Of a stretch of 43,289 bases of DNA, positions 1 through 8,182 are shown piece after piece (positions within the stretch are counted from its first letter, which is position 1; each line of letters begins with the position of its first letter). Position numbers and translations under genes: made by a program. The notes below the pieces were generated by a model. That model did no database searches, was not told the DNA's origin, and saw only the letters and a list, made by a program, of their open reading frames with translations. The stretch comes from RDXT01 sp033765305 (lineage in GTDB: Bacteria; Bacteroidota; Bacteroidia; J057), in the NCBI GenBank assembly GCA_033765305.1, contig JANRID010000017.1, positions 1 to 43,289 of the forward strand. The letters are read 5' to 3'.

Positions 1-2106
<2,106 letters not shown>

Positions 2107-2119
2107 GCGGGGCGGCAGG

Positions 2120-2917
2120 TCAGGCTGGCATCTGGCGGATGGCCTCGCGCACGCGCACGAGGCTGACCTCGCTGAGGTCCAGCGGGCGGCCGTCGAGGCT
2201 GCGGGCCGGATAGAGGCCGCGCTGGGTATTGCAGAGCCAGAGGCTTTCGCAGTGCCGGGTTTCCTCCGCGGCGATGCGCCGCTCCTCGCAGGGCATGCCA
2301 AGGCGGGCCATGGCTTCCAGCACCCGCCGGAGCAGGATGCCGTCCAGCCTGCCGGAGGCGAGCCAGGGCGTGTGCCAGCGTCCGCCGGCGCAGATGAGCA
2401 CGTTGGACGCGGCAGCTTCGGCCAGCTGGCCGCCGGGCCCGGCGATCAGGGCGTCGGACGCGCCCTGTGCGCGGGCGTAGCGGCTGGCCAGGATGTAGGG
2501 CAGCGCGTTGCTGGTCTTGCAGCCCGACCAGGGGGTCAGGGAGAGGGCGCCTTCCGGCCACCAGCACAGCGGGGCCGGCTGCGCCTGCAGCCAGGGATCG
2601 CCGGGATACGCCGCAACTTCGACGGCGGCAACGGCCTGGTCGGTTTCGGGCAGGTAGGCGCCGCCGCCGTCCCGGTACACGTGCAGGCGCGCACGCGCAA
2701 AGGCCGGCCTGCCGGCCTGTTTCCATTGTGCCGCAACTTCATCTGCCAGCCGGGCATGCCAGGCCGCTGCGTCTTCCGGCGCCTGGAGGCCCAGCGCCTG
2801 CATGCCTTTCGCCAGCCGGGCCAGGTGCTGGCTCCAGCAGGCGGGCTGTCCTGCGCGGATCAGGATGGTCTCGAAGAGGCCGTCGCCGAAGCGGAAGGCG
2901 CGGTTGAAGGCTGGCAT
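2120..2917 (-). CDS. Class IV aminotransferase (aminodeoxychorismate lyase / branched-chain aminotransferase-like)
   Basis: PLP enzyme of fold type IV, 265 aa. The N-terminus has NRAFRFGDGLFET, the family hallmark; the PLP-binding lysine is K134 in CKTSNALPYILA; the C-terminal half has AAASNVLI. Length and motifs fit 4-amino-4-deoxychorismate lyase (PabC, folate pathway) or a short branched-chain/D-amino-acid aminotransferase; sequence alone does not decide. ATG at 2917 is chosen because the open frame upstream has only a TTG and runs into a 7-bp repeat array that begins 5-6 nt before this ATG. It is downstream of, and on the same strand as, the his genes, separated by the DUF2283 gene. Ends facing the FadJ-like gene. 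Confidence 0.85.
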   Translation of the reverse strand: MPAFNRAFRFGDGLFETILIRAGQPACWSQHLARLAKGMQALGLQAPEDAAAWHARLADEVAAQWKQAGRPAFARARLHVYRDGGGAYLPETDQAVAAVEVAAYPGDPWLQAQPAPLCWWPEGALSLTPWSGCKTSNALPYILASRYARAQGASDALIAGPGGQLAEAAASNVLICAGGRWHTPWLASGRLDGILLRRVLEAMARLGMPCEERRIAAEETRHCESLWLCNTQRGLYPARSLDGRPLDLSEVSLVRVREAIRQMPA

Positions 2918-2922
2918 AGCTG

Positions 2923-2951
2923 AGTAGAAAGTAGGAAGTAGCAAGTAGGAA
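2923..2951. repeat. Heptanucleotide tandem array, AGTAGRA-type, 4 units
   Basis: Plus strand reads AGTAGAA AGTAGGA AGTAGCA AGTAGGA A, four 7-bp units with single substitutions. It starts 5-6 bp upstream of the ATG of the class IV aminotransferase, so on the coding strand it forms a pyrimidine-rich, G-poor 5' leader. Confidence 0.85.
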
Positions 2952-2962
2952 GACTGCTGGAA

Positions 2963-3024
2963 GGTATTGAGTATTGGGTATTGAGTATTGGGTATTGGGT
3001 ATTGGGTATTGGGTATTGGGTATA
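2963..3024. repeat. Heptanucleotide tandem array, GGTATTG, about 9 units
   Basis: Plus strand has alternating GGTATTG and AGTATTG at first, then five perfect or near-perfect GGTATTG units, ending GGTATAG. Same 7-bp period and G-rich plus-strand polarity as the array at 2923. The variant units at one end and identical ones at the other suggest recent expansion by slippage. Confidence 0.9.
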
Positions 3025-3079
3025 GATTACATTGCTGCTTTGGAAGCGGCAGATGCCGCGATTGCAGGGTTTCTGTGCT

Positions 3080-3310
3080 TCAAGGCTCCCTGGGCTTCAG
3101 CAGTTCCGCGGCAAGGAAGGTGCTTGCGTCCAGGATTTCAATGCCGTTGATTTTGCCGTCGTGGCCGATATCGACAAACATCATGGGGCCATCGGACCGG
3201 GACTCCAATGGAATTGTCATTTTCGATTTTTCCCGGGTGCTGCGCAAGTAGATATATGCTGCATCGACTTGCGAATCATACGTAAGATGCATAAGCCTGA
3301 ATGGTTTCAT
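3080..3310 (-). CDS. DUF2283 domain protein
   Basis: Small 76-aa protein of the DUF2283 family. Visible family features are the start LTYDSQVDAAYIYL, a central polar segment, and the end VDIGHDGKINGIEILDAS. The family has no settled function; members are small stand-alone proteins often found singly in bacterial genomes. ATG at 3310 (MKPFRLMHLTYD) gives the usual length; an ATG at 3343 would add 11 residues and one at 3292 would remove 6. The gene sits between two heptamer arrays of opposite orientation (2923-3024 and 3359-3393), and between hisB and the aminotransferase on the same strand. It is slightly more AT-rich than its neighbours. Confidence 0.8.
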   Translation of the reverse strand: MKPFRLMHLTYDSQVDAAYIYLRSTREKSKMTIPLESRSDGPMMFVDIGHDGKINGIEILDASTFLAAELLKPREP

Positions 3311-3358
3311 ATTCAGTGTGTTGTGTTTTTTATGATGCTGCATGCATAGCCAGACGCT

Positions 3359-3393
3359 CTACTCACTACGCACTACCCACTACCCACTACCCG
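3359..3393. repeat. Heptanucleotide tandem array, CTACCCA-type, 5 units
   Basis: Plus strand reads CTACTCA CTACGCA CTACCCA CTACCCA CTACCCG, exactly five units (35 bp). It lies 3 bp past the TAG stop of hisB (3397-3399). Orientation is opposite to the arrays at 2923-3024 and 4546-4580. Confidence 0.9.
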
Positions 3394-3396
3394 TTC

Positions 3397-4542
3397 CTAC
3401 AAAACCCCCTTCGTGCTCGGCACCTCCGTCTCGCCGGGCAGGCGCTCGCAGGCCATGCGCAGCGCGCGGGCAAAGGCCTTGAAGCTGGCCTCGATCATGT
3501 GGTGGGCATTCCGCCCTTCGATGCGCATGTGCAGGTTGCAGCCGGCGGCATCGCAGAAGGATTTGAAGAAATGCTCGGCCATTTCCACCGGAAAATCCCC
3601 TACCCGCTCGCGCGGAATGGCGGCATTCCACACCAGCCAGGGCCGCCCGGAGAAATCCAGGGCCGCATCGGCGCGGGCCTCGTCCATCGGCAGCGACCAG
3701 AAGCCGTAGCGGCGGATGCCGCGCTTGTCGCCCAGGGCTTTGCGCACGGCCTCGCCCAGGGCCAGGGCCGTGTCTTCGATCGTATGGTGCTCGTCAATGT
3801 GCAGGTCGCCCTGCACTTCCACCCCGAGATCCAGCCCGCCGTGCTTCGCCAGCTGATTGAGCATGTGGTCGAAGAAGCCCAGCCCGGTATTCAGGGCTTC
3901 GCGCCCGCTGCCGTCCAGATCGAGGTGAATATCGATGCTCGTTTCGCGGGTGTCGCGCTGCACGCGGGCATAGCGGCTGCCTGCCTGATGCTCGATCAGA
4001 AACGCCGCAATCTCCGCCCAGTCGCGGGTTTCGAGCGCCAGCGTGCCGCGCAGGCTGCTCCAGTCCACGTCGTTGTCCTGGCTGTCGGCGCTTCTGCCGT
4101 ACAGGATGGCTTTTGCCCCCAGATTTTTGGCCAGCTGCACATCCGTAGGCCGGTCGCCGATCACGAATGAGTTGGCCAGGTCGTAGTCCGGGCTGAAATA
4201 GTGCTGCAGCAAGGCAGTGCCAGGCTTGCGCGTCGGAGCCTGCTCATGCTTGAAAGTCCGGTCGATGATGACCTCGTGAAACACAATTCCTTCGCCTTCA
4301 AAGATCTCGATCATTTTCTGCTGGGCAGGCCAGAATGTCTCCTCCGGAAACGAAGGGGTGCCCAGCCCGTCCTGGTTGGTCACGATCACCCAGCGGAACT
4401 CCGTCGAATGCTTGATTTTCAGCAGATTCTGGATGACGCCCGGCATCAGCCGCAGCTTTTCGAGGCTGTCGACCTGGTAGGTGTCCGGGGGCTCGGCGAT
4501 GAGGGTGCCGTCGCGGTCGAGGAAGAGGATGGGAATCGGCAT
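3397..4542 (-). CDS. hisB: Bifunctional histidinol-phosphatase / imidazoleglycerol-phosphate dehydratase
   Basis: Catalyses two steps of histidine synthesis: dehydration of imidazoleglycerol phosphate and dephosphorylation of L-histidinol phosphate. The 381-aa protein begins with a HAD phosphatase domain (FLDRDGTL; D9 is the expected nucleophile, D11 the acid/base), with VTNQDG and FVIGDRPTDVQLA further on, followed from about residue 190 by the dehydratase domain (RDTRETSIDIHLDLDG, DEHHTIEDTALALGEA, NAHHMIEASFKAFARAL; the two HHxxE-type motifs bind the metals). The fused form is typical of Enterobacteria and Bacteroidota. ATG at 4542 is chosen because it starts right at the HAD strand; the open frame upstream is a 7-bp repeat array. 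Read after hisC with a 151-bp spacer. Confidence 0.97.
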   Translation of the reverse strand: MPIPILFLDRDGTLIAEPPDTYQVDSLEKLRLMPGVIQNLLKIKHSTEFRWVIVTNQDGLGTPSFPEETFWPAQQKMIEIFEGEGIVFHEVIIDRTFKHEQAPTRKPGTALLQHYFSPDYDLANSFVIGDRPTDVQLAKNLGAKAILYGRSADSQDNDVDWSSLRGTLALETRDWAEIAAFLIEHQAGSRYARVQRDTRETSIDIHLDLDGSGREALNTGLGFFDHMLNQLAKHGGLDLGVEVQGDLHIDEHHTIEDTALALGEAVRKALGDKRGIRRYGFWSLPMDEARADAALDFSGRPWLVWNAAIPRERVGDFPVEMAEHFFKSFCDAAGCNLHMRIEGRNAHHMIEASFKAFARALRMACERLPGETEVPSTKGVL

Positions 4543-4545
4543 AAA

Positions 4546-4580
4546 GGGTATTGAGTAGTGGGTATTGAGTAGTGGGTGTG
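4546..4580. repeat. Heptanucleotide tandem array, GGGTATT/GAGTAGT alternating, 5 units
   Basis: Plus strand reads GGGTATT GAGTAGT GGGTATT GAGTAGT GGGTGTG, exactly 35 bp. It begins 3 bp upstream of the hisB ATG. Inverted relative to the array at 4672-4706 on the far side of the hisC-hisB spacer. Confidence 0.9.
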
Positions 4581-4671
4581 TGCCTTCCTGAAATAGGTTG
4601 ACCAACGAGGTTGAAGGTTAGAGGTCAGGCGGGGCCGTAATGAGGCAGGGCAGCAGACGGCCAGTGCGCAG

Positions 4672-4706
4672 GGTACACATTACACACTACGCACTACACA
4701 CTACCC
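4672..4706. repeat. Heptanucleotide tandem array, ACTACCC-type, 5 units, overlapping the hisC 3' end
   Basis: On the hisC coding strand it reads GGGTAGT GTGTAGT GCGTAGT GTGTAAT GTGTACC, five units (35 bp). The first two units encode the last residues of HisC (Gly-Ser-Val) and its TAG stop (4694-4696). The 92 bp between this array and the one at 4546-4580 show no repeats or gene. Confidence 0.88.
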
Positions 4707-5749
4707 TTAATTGCTGCTGCCAGCGCCGCATTCTCCTCCGGCGTGCCGACCGTAATGCGCAGGCAATTGCCGCAATGCAGCACCGACGAGCGGTTGCGGA
4801 CGATAATGCCCTTCCGGATCAGCTCCTGGTACAGGCCGTTGGCGTCGTCCACGCGGACGAGGAGAAAATTGGCGTCGCTGGGATAGATATGCTGAACGCG
4901 GGGCAGCGCTGCCAGCATTTCCCGAAGCTGCGTGCGCTGCTCCAGCAAGTCGGCCACCATCTGCGCGCGGCGCTCCGGGTGCCGCAGGGCATCGAGCGCC
5001 AGCTGCTGGGTGAGCAGGTTCACGTTGTAGGGCGGCTTGATTTTGTTGAGCATGGCAATGAGGTCCGGATGGGCGAATGCCATACCCAGGCGCAGCCCGG
5101 CCATGCCCCAGGCCTTGGAGAAGGTCTGGAGGATCACCAGATTGGGCCAGCGGCTGAGGAAGGGCACCAGCGAGCGCTCCGGCGCGAAGTCGATGTACGC
5201 CTCGTCCACCACCACCAGGCCGGGCGCATGGCGCAGCACCAGCTCGATGCCGCGCTCGTCCATGCAGTTTCCGCTGGGGTTGTTGGGCGAACAGATGAAC
5301 ACCAGCTTGGTACCCGGACGCAGCGCCGCGACGACCTCCTCGGCATCTATCTGAAAATCAGGCGTCAGCGGCACCTGCACCACATCGGTGCGGTTCACGT
5401 CGGCGCTGACCTGGTACATGCCGTAGGTCGGCGGCATCAGCAGGGCATGGTCCCGGCCCGGCTCGCAGAAGCAGCGGTACAGCAGGTCGATGGCCTCATC
5501 GCTGCCATTGCCCAGGAAGATCTGCTCCGGACGCAGGCCCTTGAGTGCCGCCAGCTCCGCCTTGACGGCCTGCTGCAGCGGATCCGGATAGCGGTTGTAC
5601 GCGCCGTCCGCGGCGGAGCCGAAGGCATTCTCATTGGCATCCAGAAACACCTCGGCCTCGCCCGTAAACTCGTCGCGGGCGGAGGAATACGGCTTCAGCT
5701 TCAGCAGGTGCGGGCGCACAAGCGATTGAATATCGAACACGGCAGGCAT
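4694..5749 (-). CDS. hisC: Histidinol-phosphate aminotransferase
   Basis: PLP-dependent transamination of imidazole-acetol phosphate to histidinol phosphate. The 351-aa fold-type I enzyme shows FLDANENAFGS near the N-terminus, the NPSGNCM segment, VVVDEAYIDF (PLP ring contact) and the lysine motif TFSKAWGMAGLRLG with K212 as the Schiff-base lysine, then the C-terminal VRNRSSVLHCGNCLRITVGTPEEN. ATG at 5749 leaves 26 bp after the hisD stop; an upstream TTG at 5779 would overlap hisD by 3 nt but adds ten unlikely residues. The final Gly-Ser-Val and stop are made by a heptamer repeat array, so the C-terminus may have been altered by repeat invasion. Confidence 0.97.
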   Translation of the reverse strand: MPAVFDIQSLVRPHLLKLKPYSSARDEFTGEAEVFLDANENAFGSAADGAYNRYPDPLQQAVKAELAALKGLRPEQIFLGNGSDEAIDLLYRCFCEPGRDHALLMPPTYGMYQVSADVNRTDVVQVPLTPDFQIDAEEVVAALRPGTKLVFICSPNNPSGNCMDERGIELVLRHAPGLVVVDEAYIDFAPERSLVPFLSRWPNLVILQTFSKAWGMAGLRLGMAFAHPDLIAMLNKIKPPYNVNLLTQQLALDALRHPERRAQMVADLLEQRTQLREMLAALPRVQHIYPSDANFLLVRVDDANGLYQELIRKGIIVRNRSSVLHCGNCLRITVGTPEENAALAAAIKGSV

Positions 5750-5775
5750 TTCAAATTCTGTTAGACAACTGAATA

Positions 5776-7074
5776 TCAAGCATTCAACACATCCAGCCGC
5801 AGCGCCACCGCCTGGCGGTGGGCCTCCAGGCCCTCGGCTGCCGCCATTTCCATGACCGCGGGGCCTACGTTGCGGAGCCCGTCGGGGGTGAGCTGCTGGA
5901 AGGTGATCTTGCGGACAAAATGATCGAGCGACACGCCGCTGTATGCGCGGGCGTAGCCGTTGGTGGGCAGGGTGTGGTTGGTGCCCGACGCATAATCGCC
6001 GGCGCTTTCCGGGGCGTAATGGCCGAGGAACACAGAGCCCGCATGCTCCACGAGCTGCGCCCAGGCGGCGGGGTCTTCCACGGCCAGGATCAGGTGCTCC
6101 GGCGCATAGGCATTGGAAAAGGCCATGAGCGTTTCACGGTCCGGCAGCACGGCTGCCCGGCTGCTGGCCAGGGCGGCGGCGGCAATTTCCGCCCGCGGCA
6201 GCAGCGGCAGCTGCCGCTCCAGCTCCGCCTGCACCGCCGCCACGACGGCTTCCGAATCCGACAGCAGGATTACCTGGCTGTCGGGCCCGTGCTCGGCCTG
6301 CGACAGCAGATCCGCCGCCACAAAGGCCGGATGGGCGCTGGCATCGGCGATCACCAGCAGCTCCGACGGGCCGGCAGGCAGATCGATGGCGGTGCCGTGC
6401 TGCGAAACCAGCTGCTTCGCCAGGGTCACATACTGGTTGCCGGGGCCCAGAATCTTGTCCACCTTGGGGATGGATTCCGTGCCGAAGGCCATCGCGGCAA
6501 TCGCCTGGGCGCCGCCGGCGCGGAAGATCCGGCCGATGCCGGTCTCGCGTGCCGCAAACAGGATGGCAGGGTGGATGCGCCCCTGCGCATCCGGGGGCGT
6601 GCAGAGGATGATTTCCTTGCAGCCCGCCAGCCGGGCCGGCACCCCCAGCATCAGCAGGGTCGAAAACAGCGGTGCCGAACCGCCCGGAATGTACAGGCCT
6701 ACCCGCTCCAGCGGCACGCTGCGCCGCCAGCAGGTGACCCCCGGCATGGTTTCCACCCGGATCTCCCCTTCCCGCTGCGCCTCGTGGAAGGCGCGGAGGT
6801 TGGCAATGGCCAGCCGGATGGCTTCCCGGAGCGGGCCCGGCGTCAGCGAAGCCTGCGCGAACCATTCCTCAAACGGAATTTCGGACTGCTCCCCGTCCCA
6901 GCGGTCGAAGCGGGCCGTGTACCGCCGCAGGGCAGCATCGCCCTCCTGCCGTACGGTTTCCAGAATTTCGCGCACCCGGCCTTCCAGATCGGCCTGCGGC
7001 AATGCGGGGCGGCGGGCCAGTTCCGGCCACGCCGCTCTCGGCGGATTGATACTCAGTTGCATACGTCCGTTCAT
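5776..7074 (-). CDS. hisD: Histidinol dehydrogenase
   Basis: Zinc- and NAD-dependent four-electron oxidation of L-histidinol to L-histidine, the last pathway step. The 432-aa length is normal. Motifs: YIPGGSAPLFSTLLMLGVPA, KILGPGNQYVTLAKQLV, IDLPAGPSELLVIAD, AEHGPDSQVILLS, APEHLILAVEDP, and ASGTNHTLPTNGYARAYSGVSLDHFVRKITFQ, which carries catalytic and metal-binding residues. ATG at 7074 (MNGRMQLS) leaves 5 bp after the hisG stop; ATG at 7062 is an equally reasonable start. The tight spacing with hisG and hisC indicates one transcript. Confidence 0.97.
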   Translation of the reverse strand: MNGRMQLSINPPRAAWPELARRPALPQADLEGRVREILETVRQEGDAALRRYTARFDRWDGEQSEIPFEEWFAQASLTPGPLREAIRLAIANLRAFHEAQREGEIRVETMPGVTCWRRSVPLERVGLYIPGGSAPLFSTLLMLGVPARLAGCKEIILCTPPDAQGRIHPAILFAARETGIGRIFRAGGAQAIAAMAFGTESIPKVDKILGPGNQYVTLAKQLVSQHGTAIDLPAGPSELLVIADASAHPAFVAADLLSQAEHGPDSQVILLSDSEAVVAAVQAELERQLPLLPRAEIAAAALASSRAAVLPDRETLMAFSNAYAPEHLILAVEDPAAWAQLVEHAGSVFLGHYAPESAGDYASGTNHTLPTNGYARAYSGVSLDHFVRKITFQQLTPDGLRNVGPAVMEMAAAEGLEAHRQAVALRLDVLNA

Positions 7075-7079
7075 TCCCC

Positions 7080-7940
7080 TCACATGATCATCTTCTCGAT
7101 CGGAATCACCAGAATCCCCTGCGCGCCGAGCTGGCGCAGCTTTTCGATCACCTCCCAGAAATCGTCCTCCTTCAGCACCGAATGCAGCGAACTCCAGCCC
7201 GGCTCTGCCAGCGGCGTGACCGTCGGGCTTTTCATGCCCGGAATCATCCGCACCACCTCCGCAATGGCCTCGTTGGGCACGTTCATCAGGATGTACTTGT
7301 AGGCCTCCGCCCGGAGCACCGCCCGGATCCGGAACAGCAGCCGGTCGAGGATCTCGCGCTTGTGCGGGGGGAAATTGGGGGTGCCGATGAGCACAGCTTC
7401 CGACTTGAAAATAGGCTGCACTTCGCGCAGGCCATTGCTCAGCAGGGTGCTGCCGGAGCTGACAATGTCGCAGATGGCATCCGCCAGCCCGATGCTGGGG
7501 GCAATCTCCACCGAGCCGCTGATCTCATGAATCTCGGCCAGCACGCCGTGCGAGACGAGGTAGCTGCGGAGAATGTTGGGGTAGGAAGTCGCGATGCGCT
7601 TGCCGTGCAGGCTTTCGACCCCGCTGAAGGGGCTGTTCTGGGGCACAGCCAGCGAGAGGCGGCACTTGGAGAAGCCCATGCGCTCGATCAGCTCCGTCGG
7701 CTGATTTTTTTCCGCCACCACATTTTCGCCCACGATCCCGATGTCGGCAATGCCGTCGGCCACATATTTGGGAATATCGTCGTCGCGGAGGAACAGCAGT
7801 TCGAGGGGGAAATTGTAGGCGCCGCTTTTGAGGCGGGTCTTGTTGCGGGAAAAGGAAATACCGCAGGCCTCTACGAATTCCAGGCTGCGGTCGCTGAGCC
7901 GTCCTTCCTTCTGAACAGCCAGTTTGAGCGTTTCGTCCAT
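7080..7940 (-). CDS. hisG: ATP phosphoribosyltransferase, long form
   Basis: First committed step of histidine synthesis (ATP + PRPP to phosphoribosyl-ATP). 286 aa, the long HisG type that carries its own C-terminal ACT-like regulatory domain and does not need HisZ. Visible: MDETLKLAVQKEGRLSDRSLEF at the start, FLRDDDIPKYVADGIADIGIVGENVV, and the phosphate-binding stretch DAICDIVSSGSTLLSNGL; the C-terminal domain has YILMNVPNEAIAEVVRMIPGMKSPTV. ATG at 7940 fits the family start; the frame is open further upstream, but that stretch is leader sequence. Histidine feedback inhibition is expected from the family. Heads a hisGDCB order; hisH, hisA, hisF and hisI are not in this window. Confidence 0.96.
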   Translation of the reverse strand: MDETLKLAVQKEGRLSDRSLEFVEACGISFSRNKTRLKSGAYNFPLELLFLRDDDIPKYVADGIADIGIVGENVVAEKNQPTELIERMGFSKCRLSLAVPQNSPFSGVESLHGKRIATSYPNILRSYLVSHGVLAEIHEISGSVEIAPSIGLADAICDIVSSGSTLLSNGLREVQPIFKSEAVLIGTPNFPPHKREILDRLLFRIRAVLRAEAYKYILMNVPNEAIAEVVRMIPGMKSPTVTPLAEPGWSSLHSVLKEDDFWEVIEKLRQLGAQGILVIPIEKMIM

Positions 7941-8040
7941 GAATACGGGGTTATGGGATACCAGCAGAAACAACCGTCGCCGGGCGGATAGGTTATCTTC
8001 CGCAGCGCAGCGCACAAGGTGTGGGGGTCATATGATCATG

Positions 8041-8060
8041 CATTCCTCCTAGGAGGAATG
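8041..8060. promoter_or_regulatory. Perfect 20-bp palindrome upstream of hisG
   Basis: CATTCCTCCTAGGAGGAATG is identical to its reverse complement. On the minus strand it covers the end of the leader ORF, with the TAG stop at its centre, and presents AGGAGG, a strong Shine-Dalgarno-like hexamer, 5 nt before a short ATG ORF. As RNA it can form an 8-bp stem with a CUAG loop; as DNA it could be a repressor half-site pair. No T-tract follows. Confidence 0.6.
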
Positions 8061-8102
8061 GTGCAGCCGGAGCACGTGCAGCAGCGTGGCAGTATCGTTC
8101 AT
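8049..8102 (-). CDS. Candidate histidine leader peptide, 17 aa
   Basis: ATG at 8102 opens a 17-codon ORF, MNDTATLLHVLRLHHSS, ending TAG at 8049. It holds three His codons (positions 9, 14, 15) and four Leu codons. It lies between a candidate promoter (8137-8168) and hisG, as an attenuation leader would. The His density is far below the seven-in-a-row of enteric HisL, and no clear alternative terminator/antiterminator pair is visible in the 108 nt before hisG. This is an inference from position and composition. Confidence 0.35.
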   Translation of the reverse strand: MNDTATLLHVLRLHHSS

Positions 8103-8136
8103 GGCACTTCCGGGCATAGATCTGGATCAGACGGCG

Positions 8137-8168
8137 CAAAGATCCGTCCGGAGGATGAAAAAACCAAA
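8137..8168 (-). promoter_or_regulatory. Candidate Bacteroidota-type promoter for the his operon
   Basis: On the minus strand TTTG (8165-8168) is followed after 20 nt by GATCTTTG (8137-8144), one mismatch from the TAnnTTTG -7 consensus. The spacing is in the usual 17-23 nt range. The leader ATG is about 34 nt downstream. Confidence 0.4.
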
Positions 8169-8182
8169 TAGCGGAATCCGTT

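Noticed and set aside
2923..4706. CRISPR array
   Set aside because: Repeats are contiguous 7-mers without spacers of uniform length; no cas genes.
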